Positions 35,722-44,880 are shown, counted from the stretch's first letter. The stretch: 64,000 nucleotides of DNA from Alcaligenaceae bacterium (GCA_013416395.1 JACCEP010000002.1:248001-312000); one strand, 5' to 3'. Notes: generated by a model not told the origin, from the letters alone. Numbers and translations: made by a program.

Positions 35722-36303
35722 ATGAGCGCGATCCCCCAACACGTAGCAGCCAGCCAGAAAGCAGTTCTTGATAACATGCTTGCAGTCCAAGGCACGCTTT
35801 TCGCTGGTTTCGAAAAACTTATCGATCTTAACCTTAAGGTCGTGAAAGCCACGCTTGACGAAGTTGCCGAAAAATCGCAGCAAGTCGTTCAGATCAAAGA
35901 CGCACAAGACGCTGTTGCGTTTACGTCGGGCCTGGTTCAGCCTAACGCTGAAAAATCCTTGGCTTACAGCAAGCACGTTTACGACATTCTGTCGGGTGTG
36001 CAGGTTGATCTGTCCAAGCTGACCGAAGGTCAAATCGCCCAGGGCCAGCAGCAGGTTACCGAAGCCATTGATCAAATCGCCAAGAATGCCCCTACCGGCT
36101 CCGAAGGTGCTGTTGCACTGATGAAGTCGTCGGTGGCTACTGCCAACAACGCCTATGAGTCAGTCAGCAAGGCTGTACGCCAGGCTTCTGATGCAGCTGA
36201 GTCCAACATCAACGCAGCTACTGACGCTACGTTCAAAGCTGCTGCTGACGCCGCTGAAGCTGCTGCCAAAGCTGCTCCACGCGCTGCTGCTCGCAAGGCC
36301 TAA
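35722..36303 (+). CDS. phaP: Phasin, polyhydroxyalkanoate granule protein
   Basis: A 193-residue mostly helical protein. The phasin_2 region (about 10-110) has QKAVLDNMLAVQGTLFAGFEKLIDLNLKVVKATLDE. The C-terminus is Ala/Lys-rich (AAADAAEAAAKAAPRAAARKA), typical of beta-proteobacterial phasins. Phasins coat PHA granules and control their number and size. It is a single gene with its own promoter region (35535-35600) and a strong terminator (36355-36391). Confidence 0.93.
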   Translation: MSAIPQHVAASQKAVLDNMLAVQGTLFAGFEKLIDLNLKVVKATLDEVAEKSQQVVQIKDAQDAVAFTSGLVQPNAEKSLAYSKHVYDILSGVQVDLSKLTEGQIAQGQQQVTEAIDQIAKNAPTGSEGAVALMKSSVATANNAYESVSKAVRQASDAAESNINAATDATFKAAADAAEAAAKAAPRAAARKA

Positions 36304-36321
36304 TCAGGTTTTGTAGTCAGG

Positions 36322-36340
36322 CCAGCCTTTTTAGGGCTGG
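36322..36340 (+). repeat. Small hairpin after phaP
   Basis: CCAGCC-(8 bases)-GGCTGG is a 6-bp stem 19 bp after the phasin stop, ahead of the main terminator. It may protect the 3' end of the mRNA. Without a T-run it is not itself a terminator. Confidence 0.4.
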
Positions 36341-36354
36341 TTTGGGTTACAGCT

Positions 36355-36391
36355 AAAAACCCACGGTTTATAAAAACCGTGGGTTTTTTTT
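36355..36391. terminator. Strong bidirectional terminator between phaP and pyrD
   Basis: AAAAACCCACGGTTT and AAACCGTGGGTTTTT form a perfect 15-bp stem with a 4-base loop, followed by further T. It separates two convergent genes and has A/T tracts on both sides, so it can serve both strands. Confidence 0.93.
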
Positions 36392-36435
36392 ATAGTGCGC
36401 CCAGGCTGAACTGGCTTGCAGCGCAATGCTATGCA

Positions 36436-37473
36436 CTACCTAAGTGCATTAACGCATTGTTGTACCAGTGCCGGGCCTTGATAGATGAGCCCGGTGTAAA
36501 GCTGGATGGCATTAGCACCAGCCGCGATTTTCTCCTGAGCCTGGCGGCCCGAGGCTATGCCGCCTACACCGATAATTGGGTAGCCGGCACCAAGTTGTTC
36601 GCGCAATCGGCTGATGACGGCCAACGATAAAGCATGAACCGGTGGCCCTGACAGCCCCCCTGCCTCGTTGGCGTAGGGCAGGCCTTGCACCGCGTCGCGA
36701 GCCAGCGTGGTATTAGTGGCGATAACGCCATCTATGCCATGCTGGGGCAGCAGGTTGGCGATGACATCAATTTCTTCGGTGGTTAGATCGGGTGCGATTT
36801 TTATGGCCAAGGGTACGCGCCGCCCGTATTGATCTTCAAGCATTTTGCGCTTTTCTTGCAGGGGTGACAGCAAGGCTGACAGTGCATCTCGGCCTTGAAG
36901 ATTGCGCAAGTTGGCGGTGTTGGGTGAAGAAATATTGACGGTAATGTAATCGGCGTGTGCATAAACGCCTTCTAGCCCTAGCAGGTAGTCATCGACAGCA
37001 TTGTCGATCGGGGTGGCAGCATTTTTGCCAATATTGAGGCCGAGAATACCGCCCTGGCTGCGCCATTGGCTTTTGCGTACATTTGCAATAAAGGCGTCAA
37101 GCCCGTGGTTGTTAAAGCCCATGCGGTTGATCAGACTCTGTGCTCGCGGCAGCCTGAACATGCGGGGGCGCGGGTTGCCCGGTTGTGCTTTTGGCGTAAC
37201 GGTACCGACCTCGACAAAGCCAAAGCCCAGATTGCCCAGTGCATCAATGTGCGCGCCGTTTTTATCAAGCCCGGCAGCCAAGCCTACGGGATTACGCAAC
37301 GATAACCCCATTAGTGTGCAGGGCAGTTGAGGATGAGCTGCCAGCAAGCCGCGGGTTAGGCTGCAGTTATAGGCTTTTTGCAAAGCTGACAGCGTAAGGT
37401 CGTGCGCCTTTTCGGCGTCCATGGAGAACAGCGCGGCACGGGCCAGAGGATAACTATTAAATAAAAATGACAT
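36436..37473 (-). CDS. pyrD: Dihydroorotate dehydrogenase (quinone), class 2
   Basis: A 346-residue membrane-associated FMN enzyme of pyrimidine synthesis. The N-terminal helix pair binds quinone. [31 protein letters not shown] is the FMN/substrate region, the catalytic Ser is in [17 protein letters not shown], and [15 protein letters not shown] with [10 protein letters not shown] closes the barrel. ATG 37473 matches the family start; in-frame codons upstream run into the region before bpt. It follows bpt after 19 bp. Confidence 0.97.
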   Translation of the reverse strand: MSFLFNSYPLARAALFSMDAEKAHDLTLSALQKAYNCSLTRGLLAAHPQLPCTLMGLSLRNPVGLAAGLDKNGAHIDALGNLGFGFVEVGTVTPKAQPGNPRPRMFRLPRAQSLINRMGFNNHGLDAFIANVRKSQWRSQGGILGLNIGKNAATPIDNAVDDYLLGLEGVYAHADYITVNISSPNTANLRNLQGRDALSALLSPLQEKRKMLEDQYGRRVPLAIKIAPDLTTEEIDVIANLLPQHGIDGVIATNTTLARDAVQGLPYANEAGGLSGPPVHALSLAVISRLREQLGAGYPIIGVGGIASGRQAQEKIAAGANAIQLYTGLIYQGPALVQQCVNALR

Positions 37474-37492
37474 GCCTGAGGATACGGTAGGT

Positions 37493-38221
37493 TTAGTTTT
37501 TGTCGGCATCTTGCCAGCGGCCGTCATGCAGCAATTGATAGGGCTGGAAGCGGGACTTGTACATCATTTTACGGCTTTGTTGTATCCAGTACCCCAGATA
37601 GAGCCATGGCAGACCCATGGCACGGCAACGGTCTATCTGCCAGAGTATGCCGTAGGTGCCGAGGCTACCGGCAGCCTCGGGATCAAAAAAGGTGTATACC
37701 GACGACAGGCCGGTGTCGAGAATGTCAACAATACACACCATTTTTAGCTCGCCAGTGGGCTGACGAAACTCGATCAGGCGTGAGTTGACGCGGCTGGTGA
37801 GCAAAAATTGCGTGTATTGGGCTCGACTGTCTTCGTCCATGCCGGCGCCAGCATGACGTGCGTGCTGGTAGTGTTCATAAAGTGCAAAGTGTTCGTCATT
37901 CCAGTGCAGGGGCAAGTCGCGTGGCACCAGGTCGCTATGGTGGTTCCAGGCCTTGCGTTGATTGCGTTTGGGATGAAAACGGGCAACATCAATGCGGACG
38001 GGTACGCACGCGTTGCAATGATCACAATGTGGCCGGTACGTGAACAGCCCACTACGCCTGAACCCTTGTTCGACCAGTTTTGAGTACAGCTCGGCGTTAA
38101 TGATGTGTGTGGGCGCGGCCACCTGGGAGCGCGCTTCACGGCCGGGAATATAGCTGCAAGGGTAAACAGCCGTGGCATAAAATTGCAAGGTTTGCAGGCC
38201 CGGTTCGTTTAGTATGGTCAT
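37493..38221 (-). CDS. bpt: Aspartate/glutamate leucyltransferase
   Basis: A 242-residue arginyl-transferase-like enzyme of the bacterial N-end rule. It moves Leu from Leu-tRNA onto N-terminal Asp or Glu. [16 protein letters not shown] and the [32 protein letters not shown] region are conserved, as is the C-terminal [20 protein letters not shown]. It lies 36 bp downstream of aat, so both Leu-transfer enzymes of the pathway are adjacent. Confidence 0.95.
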   Translation of the reverse strand: MTILNEPGLQTLQFYATAVYPCSYIPGREARSQVAAPTHIINAELYSKLVEQGFRRSGLFTYRPHCDHCNACVPVRIDVARFHPKRNQRKAWNHHSDLVPRDLPLHWNDEHFALYEHYQHARHAGAGMDEDSRAQYTQFLLTSRVNSRLIEFRQPTGELKMVCIVDILDTGLSSVYTFFDPEAAGSLGTYGILWQIDRCRAMGLPWLYLGYWIQQSRKMMYKSRFQPYQLLHDGRWQDADKN

Positions 38222-38257
38222 GGCAGGCGCTCGGTTGTGCAGGGCTGATACAGCTGA

Positions 38258-39010
38258 TTATGAGGTAGTTTGGCCCAGTGGCGCAAGCTCGCCAGAGTAC
38301 AACAGCTGGCCAGGCTTCCAGTCAGGAGACGGTTGGCTAAGCGCATGGGTAAGTAGCGCAAGAAACTGTCGTCGCGGTATGGGCCCAGCCCCAAGGCTTG
38401 CCAGATGCCGGGTTTGCTGCTGACAGTCAATGTGTTTAACGCCCTGGGCCAACAGAAAACGCGTTAAATAGGCAAGCGCCAGCTTGCTGGCATCGCTGGC
38501 ATGGCTGAACATAGATTCGCCAAAAAAGAAGCGCCCCAGGCAAACGCCATAAAGGCCCCCGGCTAGTTTGCCGTCGATCCAGGTTTCTACACTATGTACG
38601 GCACCTGCCTGATGCCAGGCGTAATAGGCCTGCTGAACATCGAGCGAGATCCAGGTGGCGCGTTGTGTGCCGCGCGGGCCAGCGCAGGCCGCAATAACGG
38701 CCCGGAACGCTACGTCTGTTGTAATGCGCACGCGAGAATTTAAGGTGCGTTCTGTATGGGCGATGCTTTTTAGTTTTTTTGATAATGATCGCGAGACCTT
38801 GAAATGGTCACAGGCGAGCACCATGCGCGGGTCAGGGCTCCACCACAATATTGGGTCACCTTCGTTGTACCAGGGGAAAATGCCCTTGCTGTAGGCTTCA
38901 GTAAGCCGGGGTATAGACAGGTCTGCGCCCGCCGCCAGAAGCCCTTCGGGCATCGCCAGGACCGGATCAGGGAAAGGCATATGGTCATCAAGCCAGGTAA
39001 GACCAGTCAC
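38258..39010 (-). CDS. aat: Leucyl/phenylalanyl-tRNA-protein transferase
   Basis: A 250-residue enzyme adding Leu or Phe to N-terminal Lys, Arg or Met for ClpS-ClpAP degradation. FPDPVLAMPEGLLAAGADLSIPRLTEAYSKGIFPWYNEGDPILWWSPDPR is diagnostic. VETWIDGKLAGGLYGVCLGRFFFGESMFS forms the active site. It lies between nudix hydrolase and bpt genes on the minus strand with short gaps (12 and 36 bp). Confidence 0.96.
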   Translation of the reverse strand: MTGLTWLDDHMPFPDPVLAMPEGLLAAGADLSIPRLTEAYSKGIFPWYNEGDPILWWSPDPRMVLACDHFKVSRSLSKKLKSIAHTERTLNSRVRITTDVAFRAVIAACAGPRGTQRATWISLDVQQAYYAWHQAGAVHSVETWIDGKLAGGLYGVCLGRFFFGESMFSHASDASKLALAYLTRFLLAQGVKHIDCQQQTRHLASLGAGPIPRRQFLALLTHALSQPSPDWKPGQLLYSGELAPLGQTTS

Positions 39011-39022
39011 AACTGCTCCAGA

Positions 39023-39610
39023 CTACTTTGGATACGGATCGGGAATCTCATAATAGCGTATAGGGAATGTGCCCGATTTTCGATCAGCCACGTAGTGTTC
39101 GAGCGTTGATTTTATGGTGCGAAACGCCAGCTCGTCCCAGGGTATTTCATCTTCTCGAAAAAAACGTGCCTCAAGGCTTTCGGGGCCAGGGTAAAGGTCT
39201 TCACTGAGTACGTTGGCAAAGTAAAAAAAGTGCACCTGCTCGGCATGCGGTACATCAATAACCGTATATAAAGGCCCGAGCTCTATTTGTGCGCCTGCTT
39301 CTTCCTGGGTTTCGCGCATGGCGCCTTGTGCCGTGGTTTCACCCAGCTCCATGAAGCCCGCCGGCAGCGTCCATTTGTTATAGCGAGGCTCGATAGCGCG
39401 CCGGCACAGCAGGATTTTGTCGCCCCACACGGGCAGCACCCCCACCACATTGCGGGGGTTTTGATAATGAACGGCCCCGCAATGCTCGCAGACATCGCGT
39501 TCGCGGTTGTCGTCGGGAGGAATAAGCCGGGTAAGCCGTTCTCCGCACTGGCTGCAAAATTGTTGTGCGCGTGGCGCTGGAAAATAAAATGTTGGGGCGT
39601 GCGGTGTCAT
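39023..39610 (-). CDS. Nudix hydrolase with N-terminal zinc ribbon
   Basis: A 195-residue NudC/NUDT-like protein. The zinc ribbon has C19, C22, C41 and C44. The nudix box runs from G85 to A107 with the full RETQEEAG core (R99, E100, E103, E104, G106). It hydrolyses a nucleoside diphosphate linked to some group; NADH-type substrates are possible given the zinc ribbon, but the NudC SQPWPFPxS tail is absent. It precedes aat by 12 bp. Confidence 0.88.
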   Translation of the reverse strand: MTPHAPTFYFPAPRAQQFCSQCGERLTRLIPPDDNRERDVCEHCGAVHYQNPRNVVGVLPVWGDKILLCRRAIEPRYNKWTLPAGFMELGETTAQGAMRETQEEAGAQIELGPLYTVIDVPHAEQVHFFYFANVLSEDLYPGPESLEARFFREDEIPWDELAFRTIKSTLEHYVADRKSGTFPIRYYEIPDPYPK

Positions 39611-39683
39611 GTCTGCAGATTTTACTCAAGGCGCCGAGATCATGGTTGTGGGGCAAGACGGAAACAGTACAGCATGTCTTGGG

Positions 39684-40328
39684 CTATGGTTGAGGTTGTG
39701 GGTTGCGCTGAAAACTCAGTGTGGCGGCAATGTCTGCGTTTGGGCAGCGTTGCAGCAGGGTTTCGCCAGATTGCGCGTCGCCATGAAAGCCCTTGGTAAT
39801 GACAAAGGGACCTGTCGCGTCGGGTGTGTGCTCCAGACGATCAAGTAGCGAGATATTGTCTTCTGTGATCAGCAAGGTTAATACCGCTTCCAGATCGCGT
39901 CCGCTGACCACGCCTGGGCCGTGTTCGGTTTGAGCAAACAGGCTGCCTTCATCGGCAAGCAACCATTGGCGCACATGAGTGACCTGAAGGCCGTTATGGG
40001 TAGTTAGCTGCAACGTGCCTTGCGTGTCGGTAGTGGTGTGCAAAATATAGGGGGCCGTGTCGAGCCGTACAAAGACCCGTTGTGGGCCATTCTGGAAATA
40101 CCAGCGACCTTGCGCGTCACCTTCGTAGTTTTTGTTGATGAAATTGAGAATGGTGTGACTGGAAATGGGCTCACCAAGGCTGGGTAAAAGGCTGTGGTCG
40201 GCAAGATGCGCCAGCGCGTCGGCATTGGGGTGCAGACGCCATTTTCCCTGATGGGTTAGCGATAGCCAGCCAAACACATGAGGCACATCAGGCCATCGTG
40301 CCATGGCGGCCAGAACTTGTTCATCCAC
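39684..40328 (-). CDS. Conserved beta-proteobacterial hypothetical protein
   Basis: A 214-residue soluble protein. The N-terminal part VLAAMARWPDVPHVFGWLSLTHQGKWRL and the INKNYEGDAQGRWYFQNGPQRVFVRLDTAPYIL core look conserved among Burkholderiales; I cannot name the family with certainty. The start was set at GTG 40328 because GAGAGG precedes it by 6 bases; an ATG 10 codons upstream is weaker. The function is unknown. It lies 73 bp from the nudix gene and is divergent from lldP. Confidence 0.7.
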   Translation of the reverse strand: MDEQVLAAMARWPDVPHVFGWLSLTHQGKWRLHPNADALAHLADHSLLPSLGEPISSHTILNFINKNYEGDAQGRWYFQNGPQRVFVRLDTAPYILHTTTDTQGTLQLTTHNGLQVTHVRQWLLADEGSLFAQTEHGPGVVSGRDLEAVLTLLITEDNISLLDRLEHTPDATGPFVITKGFHGDAQSGETLLQRCPNADIAATLSFQRNPQPQP

Positions 40329-40487
40329 AGATAACCTCTCTTTAACGCAGTGTATCAAGTATAGAAGAGTTGCCCGGCCGCAAGAAACAATTGTAGAAAA
40401 TGGGCTGAAACGGGATCTGCAAGCAGGATATAAACGGCTTTCTGCTTATGGTAAACCCTAGATTATTGCCTAAAAGCGGTGTTCTCG
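40329..40487. other. Divergent intergenic region, upstream part
   Basis: The region between the hypothetical gene and the lldP promoter. No gene or clear repeat is visible. It presumably carries the promoter of the minus-strand gene. Confidence 0.4.
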
Positions 40488-40516
40488 TTGACATGATTTA
40501 TAGCGCAAATTAATAT
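40488..40516 (+). promoter_or_regulatory. lldP: Predicted lldP promoter
   Basis: A perfect TTGACA (40488-40493), a 17-bp spacer and TAATAT (40511-40516). Transcription would start near 40523, immediately before the operator at 40527-40537, and produce a leader of about 205 bases. Confidence 0.65.
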
Positions 40517-40526
40517 TCGGTCCGGT

Positions 40527-40537
40527 TGGTCAGACCA
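40527..40537. promoter_or_regulatory. FadR/LldR-type GntR operator at lldP
   Basis: TGGTC-A-GACCA is a perfect 11-bp palindrome matching the TGGTnnnACCA core bound by FadR-subfamily GntR regulators such as PdhR and LldR. It lies just downstream of the predicted start site, a repressing position. A FadR-type regulator is encoded at 42905-43645 after lldP and is the likely ligand-controlled repressor. Confidence 0.6.
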
Positions 40538-40661
40538 TAAAAACCGGGTTGCGCCGTGTTTATCGCGATCGGGTATTTTGCAGGCCAAAGGGTAGTTTTA
40601 GATACCCACCGCTATTAAATTCCAGGCATTTCAGTCTGACGTCAATCCCAAGGAGACTTTT

Positions 40662-40739
40662 TTGAACTGCTCCATACCCAGCAACGGAACCTTCCGTTCC
40701 TGCGCGTCCACCTTCATATCGGAGGTGACATGTCTTTAA
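40662..40739 (+). CDS. Small ORF overlapping the lldP start
   Basis: A TTG-started 25-codon ORF preceded by AAGGAG with a 6-base gap. The product begins [14 protein letters not shown] and ends EVTCL, with three cysteines. Its stop (40737-40739) lies 7 bp inside lldP in another frame, so translation of the two would be coupled. It shares a spaced P...RSC...TF pattern with the leader ORF at 23611-23676. It is a possible regulatory upstream ORF; no family known to me. Confidence 0.4.
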   Translation: MNCSIPSNGTFRSCASTFISEVTCL

Positions 40740-42424
40740 GTGTTCTCGCGCTGCTCGCGTTTTCTCCTATACTGCTGGCCGCTGTTTTGCTGGTTGCACT
40801 GCGCTGGCCAGCGTCGCGTGCTATGCCGTTGGTGTACCTGCTTTCGGTGCTGGTCGCGCTATATGCCTGGGACATGAGCCTGAACCGGGTCGTTGCCTCC
40901 ACGCTTCAAGGCCTGATCGTCACTGCGGGTGTGCTGTGGATTATCTACGGTGCCATTCTGGTGCTGAACACGCTCAAGTACTCAGGCGGCATGACGGCCA
41001 TACGTTCTGGCTTCATTGCCCTTAGCCCTGATCGCCGCATTCAGGCCATTATTATTGCCTGGCTTTTTGGTTGCTTTATTGAAGGCGCCTCGGGCTTTGG
41101 TACACCTGCTGCCATTGTTGCGCCGTTATTGGTAGGCCTGGGTTTTCCGGCCATGGCGGCCGTCATGCTGGGCATGATGGTGCAAAGTACGCCGGTTTCA
41201 TTTGGTGCCGTGGGCACACCGATGATCATCGGCATCAACAGTGGGCTTGATACCGCAAGTATCACCGAGCGTCTGGTTGCAGTGGGTAGCAACTGGCCCG
41301 AGTACTTCCGTCTGATCGTATCTGAAGTGGCTATTATTCATGCCATCACAGGCACGATCATGCCCGTGTTAATGGTGCTTATGCTTACCCGGTTCTTTGG
41401 TAAAGAAAAGCGCTGGCGCGATGCCTTCCCCGCGATTCCATTCGCTATTTTTGCGGGCTTCTGCTTTACCATTCCTTATATGCTTACGGGTGTCATTCTG
41501 GGCCCCGAGTTTCCGTCTATGCTGGGCGGTCTGGTCGGCCTGTCAATAGTTACCGTCGCGGCAAAAAAAGGGTTTCTTGTACCCAAAACTACTTGGGACT
41601 TTGCCGACGCCAAAGACTGGCCTTCCGAGTGGCTGGGTACGGTTGAAATCAAGATTGAAGACATGACTAACCGGGCCATGGGCGGTGTTAGGGCCTGGAT
41701 GCCTTATGTGCTCGTGGCGTTGCTTCTGATCATCAGCCGTACCGTGCCGGTTGTTGGCAGTGCCATGAAGTCTGTGGTGATCGCGTTCAAAAATATCATG
41801 GGCGAGGCTGGGGTCAGTGGTGACTTTATGCCGCTGTATCTGCCAGGTGGCATTCTGGTTATCGCCGTGCTGGCTACGTACTTTATTCATCACATGAAGC
41901 CACGTGAGCTTGGTGCCGCGTTTTCAGAGTCAACCAAGGTGTTGCTGGGGGCCGGCTTTGTGCTGATCTTTACCATTCCCATGGTGCGTATTCTGATCAA
42001 CTCGGGCGTTAACGCCAGTGGCCTGGCCAGCATGCCTATTGTCATGGCGCAGTGGATGGCCGATACCGTGGGCCAGGTTTATCCAGCTTTTGCTCCTACG
42101 GTAGGTGCGTTGGGTGCGTTTATTGCAGGGTCGAATACTGTCAGCAATATGATGCTCAGCCAGTTCCAGTTTGGTGTGGCTGAACATCTTGCCGTTTCCA
42201 GTGCATTGATTGTCGCCGTACAGGCCGTTGGTGCAGCAGCGGGTAATATGGTTGCCATTCATAATGTCGTCGCGGCATCGGCCACGGTAGGCTTTTTGGG
42301 TCGCGAAGGTGCAGTGCTGCGCAAAACCATCTGGCCAACGTTGTATTACTTAGTCATTGTGGGTTTGATCGCCATGATTGGGGTGCATGTCTTGGGTATT
42401 ACTGATCCGCTCATGGCAAAGTAA
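40730..42424 (+). CDS. lldP: L-lactate permease
   Basis: A 564-residue secondary transporter of the LctP family with about 12-14 membrane segments. Hallmarks are [47 protein letters not shown] and [20 protein letters not shown]. It imports L-lactate, D-lactate or glycolate with protons. ATG 40730 follows GGAGGTGAC. No lactate dehydrogenase gene is adjacent. It has its own promoter, an operator and a strong terminator (42487-42526), followed by the FadR-type regulator on the other strand. Confidence 0.93.
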   Translation: MSLSVLALLAFSPILLAAVLLVALRWPASRAMPLVYLLSVLVALYAWDMSLNRVVASTLQGLIVTAGVLWIIYGAILVLNTLKYSGGMTAIRSGFIALSPDRRIQAIIIAWLFGCFIEGASGFGTPAAIVAPLLVGLGFPAMAAVMLGMMVQSTPVSFGAVGTPMIIGINSGLDTASITERLVAVGSNWPEYFRLIVSEVAIIHAITGTIMPVLMVLMLTRFFGKEKRWRDAFPAIPFAIFAGFCFTIPYMLTGVILGPEFPSMLGGLVGLSIVTVAAKKGFLVPKTTWDFADAKDWPSEWLGTVEIKIEDMTNRAMGGVRAWMPYVLVALLLIISRTVPVVGSAMKSVVIAFKNIMGEAGVSGDFMPLYLPGGILVIAVLATYFIHHMKPRELGAAFSESTKVLLGAGFVLIFTIPMVRILINSGVNASGLASMPIVMAQWMADTVGQVYPAFAPTVGALGAFIAGSNTVSNMMLSQFQFGVAEHLAVSSALIVAVQAVGAAAGNMVAIHNVVAASATVGFLGREGAVLRKTIWPTLYYLVIVGLIAMIGVHVLGITDPLMAK

Positions 42425-42486
42425 GTAATATCGGCTTGCACAAGAAAAAGACGATCATGGCGCCGTGTGGCTGCCATGCTCTGCTT

Positions 42487-42526
42487 AAAAAAGGCTGGGT
42501 TCTTAACGCAGAACCCAGCCTTTTTT
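42487..42526. terminator. lldP terminator
   Basis: AAAAAAGGCTGGGTTC and GAACCCAGCCTTTTTT form a perfect 16-bp stem with an 8-base loop. It can also act on the minus strand. Confidence 0.93.
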
Positions 42527-42540
42527 CGTTGCGTCCGGTG

Positions 42541-42904
42541 TTCGCTGCGCCTCAGAGGTTGGGCGCAGCGAACGTATTGAAGCGCAACTAAATGAGGGTG
42601 ACCGAGTGTGGGAAGGAAGCGTCGAGTACAAGCTGCGAGCTGCCGGGCAAGAATCGGATAGAAAGTGCTGCCAAACAGGGCAATCAGGCCGATAACCGCG
42701 AAGCTCTTGTGATCAAGGCGGCGTGACGTACACCCGGCCAGTCTGCAAGGTGAGCGGTGTTGTAATCAGGTTCGCAGCCGCATTCCATTCATGTTGGTAA
42801 AGCGAAATCTAAAAAAGAACTCAAAGATAGGCTTGGAAACAGATCAAGAGGGGCTCAGTGTCGCAGGAGGTTGCGGCGCTGATGACGTGAGGCCAATGCG
42901 CTGG
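42541..42904. other. Gap between lldP and the GntR gene, with a hairpin
   Basis: TTCGCTGCGCC-(10)-GGCGCAGCGAA (42541-42572) is a perfect 11-bp stem without a T-run. Beyond it no gene is convincing. On the minus strand about 42640-42725 one frame reads a hydrophobic stretch (DHKSFAVIGLIALFGSTFYP) that looks like a membrane helix without start or context, perhaps a gene relic. Confidence 0.4.
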
Positions 42905-43645
42905 TTAAATCTGCCCCTGCTGGGCCGCGTTATGGCGTTGGTACAGGGTGCGCACATAGCCCAGATGACGCTCGGCAGCCTGACGCGCGCCTTCGGCATC
43001 TCGGTGCATGATGTTGTCGAAAATGGCCTGATGCTGGTCAAGCAACTGTAGCTCGACATTGTGATCGTAGTTGACCAGCCTGTGAGCGCTGCGCATGGAT
43101 TCTTGCAGCAAGCCGTGCAGGCCATTCATGACATGAATAATGGCAAAGTTATGCGTGGCCTGGGCAATCGCCATATGAAAGCGTGCATCTAGGCCTGCAA
43201 TGGTGCCGTGTTCAGGGCGCAGGGTGTGGTCGCGCAGCGCTTCGAATGCCTGACGTATAGTGTCGAGATCGCTTTCGGTGGCGCGTTGGGTTGCGAGTTC
43301 GGTGGCGCGTGACTCAAGCGCAAGGCGCAGCTCGAGCACGTCAATACAGGCGCTTGGACGCTGTAATACGAGTTCGGTCAGTGGGTTGGACACTATCTGC
43401 GTGGTGAGGTTTGCAACAACAAACCCACCGCGACCTTCAGAGGCAATATAGTGGTCGGCTTCTAGTCGCACCAGCGCTTCGCGCAGAGACGCCCGCGAAA
43501 CACTGAGGCGTGCGGCAAGTTCGCGCTCTGCTGGCAATCGATCACCAGGGCTTAGCTCGCCTTTCGCGATAAGCGCTTTGATCTGGTCTGAAACCACGTC
43601 GGATAGCCGGACGCGAGTATAGGACTGCACAGGTTCAAACGCCAT
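42905..43645 (-). CDS. FadR-subfamily GntR regulator, probably LldR-like
   Basis: A 246-residue regulator. The N-terminal winged helix is VRLSDVVSDQIKALIAKGELSPGDRLPAERELAARLSVSRASLREALVRLEADHYI. The FCD ligand domain follows, with metal-site residues in LRLALESRATELA, LDARFHMAIAQATHN and DQHQAIFDNI. ATG 43645 was chosen; the longer frame runs into the tRNA. The TGGTCAGACCA palindrome before lldP fits this class, so lactate or a similar acid is the expected effector. Confidence 0.88.
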   Translation of the reverse strand: MAFEPVQSYTRVRLSDVVSDQIKALIAKGELSPGDRLPAERELAARLSVSRASLREALVRLEADHYIASEGRGGFVVANLTTQIVSNPLTELVLQRPSACIDVLELRLALESRATELATQRATESDLDTIRQAFEALRDHTLRPEHGTIAGLDARFHMAIAQATHNFAIIHVMNGLHGLLQESMRSAHRLVNYDHNVELQLLDQHQAIFDNIMHRDAEGARQAAERHLGYVRTLYQRHNAAQQGQI

Positions 43646-43686
43646 ATGACACGCCTGCCTTGGCTCTGGGGATACCGCTATAAGTA

Positions 43687-43760
43687 TGGAGGCGCGACTC
43701 GGAATCGAACCGGGGTACACGGATTTGCAATCCGCTGCATAACCACTCTGCCATCGCGCC
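43687..43760 (-). tRNA. tRNA-Cys (GCA)
   Basis: A full cloverleaf is read on the minus strand. The 7-bp acceptor stem is GGCGCGA with TCGCGCC, the discriminator base is U as expected for tRNA-Cys, and CCA is encoded. The anticodon loop TTGCAAA gives anticodon GCA between stems GCGGA and TCCGT, and the T-loop is GGTTCGATTCC. Length is 74 bases with CCA. A GGGAAGC-GCTTCCC hairpin lies just upstream (43782-43801). Confidence 0.97.
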
Positions 43761-44112
43761 GCAGACAAGAAATATTGGAAAGGGAAGCGCAGCGGCTTCC
43801 CTTATTTGGGCTTTGGCCCGAGCAAACTGCCCATCGAGCCAAGAGCATGATTCTACACTATTCCAGCATCGTCTGCTTGCAGATGGATACCTATGCGTTA
43901 CGCCAGCGAGGTTCTCTACATACAACGGTTTGTTAAATGCGCTATGCGGGTGTCAGCATGAACGGTACAAGATCGCGTTTAGCTGTGGTTGGCGGTAAGG
44001 CGTGTGCTGCCATGCGGGGAGGCAGCCGGGCGCTTCACGAGGTTGACCGTGCGCATTGCGTTGTATGTGTGATGCGCACGAGCGCGAGCGTGCCGGGCGC
44101 AGCAGACGGAGC
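43761..44112. other. Gap between tRNA-Cys and rluE
   Basis: Apart from the 7-bp hairpin GGGAAGC-GCAGCG-GCTTCCC (43782-43801), nothing recognisable is seen. Presumably the tRNA promoter lies here. No gene is supported. Confidence 0.4.
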
Positions 44113-44751
44113 TTAATCGATTGTTGGAAGTGTTGGCGCCACGTCGCGCCATTGGCCCGGCAATAAACCTGCCAATGCCCAAGGCCCCACTTGTACCCGT
44201 ACCAGCCTTAGGGTTGGCAGACCGACAGCGGCGGTCATGCGTCGCACCTGGCGGTTGCGCCCTTCATGGATCACCAGAGTTATCCATGTGGTGGGAATGC
44301 TTTTGCGAAAACGCACGGGTGGGGTACGCGGCCAGAGGTCGGGCGGCGGGATAATCTGGGCCTCACTGGCTGAGGCAAGGCCATCTTTCAGCCTGACGCC
44401 GTCGCGCAATTGCTGCAATTGCGTGTTGGCTGGCTCGCCTTCTACCTGCACCCAGTAGGTTTTGGCGATTTTGTACTTGGGGTCAGCAATGCGTGCCTGG
44501 AGTCGGCCGTCATTGGTAAGCAGCAGCAGGCCTTCGCTGTCGCGATCCAGTCTTCCGGCAGGGTAGACGTCGGGCACATTGACAAAGTCTTTCAGTGTGG
44601 CGCGGCCCTGTTCATCGGAAAATTGCGGCAATACATCGTACGGTTTGTTCAGCACGATGAGTCGCGGCTGCCCAGGTGGGGGCTTGACCATGCGAGCTGC
44701 ATGCGGGGTGCCGGGTCGAAGTCGGCGTAGTGGGTAAGCAGGAGCAGGCAT
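44113..44751 (-). CDS. rluE: 23S rRNA pseudouridine synthase, RluE type
   Basis: A 212-residue RsuA/RluE family enzyme without an S4 domain, the RluE layout (it modifies U2457 of 23S rRNA in E. coli). [26 protein letters not shown] is close to E. coli RluE. The catalytic Asp is in [20 protein letters not shown], and [34 protein letters not shown] closes the domain. An internal ATG (44691) would remove 20 residues and is a possible true start. Divergent from the ArsR gene. Confidence 0.92.
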   Translation of the reverse strand: MPAPAYPLRRLRPGTPHAARMVKPPPGQPRLIVLNKPYDVLPQFSDEQGRATLKDFVNVPDVYPAGRLDRDSEGLLLLTNDGRLQARIADPKYKIAKTYWVQVEGEPANTQLQQLRDGVRLKDGLASASEAQIIPPPDLWPRTPPVRFRKSIPTTWITLVIHEGRNRQVRRMTAAVGLPTLRLVRVQVGPWALAGLLPGQWRDVAPTLPTID

Positions 44752-44846
44752 GGGGCCGTCCGATAAGGTGGCTAGCGAAACACGCGTGAGCGAAATTGTG
44801 GCAGCAATGATTGGAGTTTACAGGTATCAATCTCATTGGCTATCAA

Positions 44847-44880
44847 TATATAAAAATATATACTATAATAATATAAATTG
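44847..44880 (+). promoter_or_regulatory. AT-rich promoter/operator of the ArsR gene
   Basis: TATATAAAAATATATA (44847-44862), with 5-bp inverted arms, is followed by a perfect -10 TATAAT (44864-44869) and ATATAAATTG. The ArsR start is at 44899. The stretch is far more AT-rich than its surroundings. BigR-type repressors bind AT-rich palindromes at their own promoters, so autoregulation here is likely but inferred. No good -35 is seen. Confidence 0.45.
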
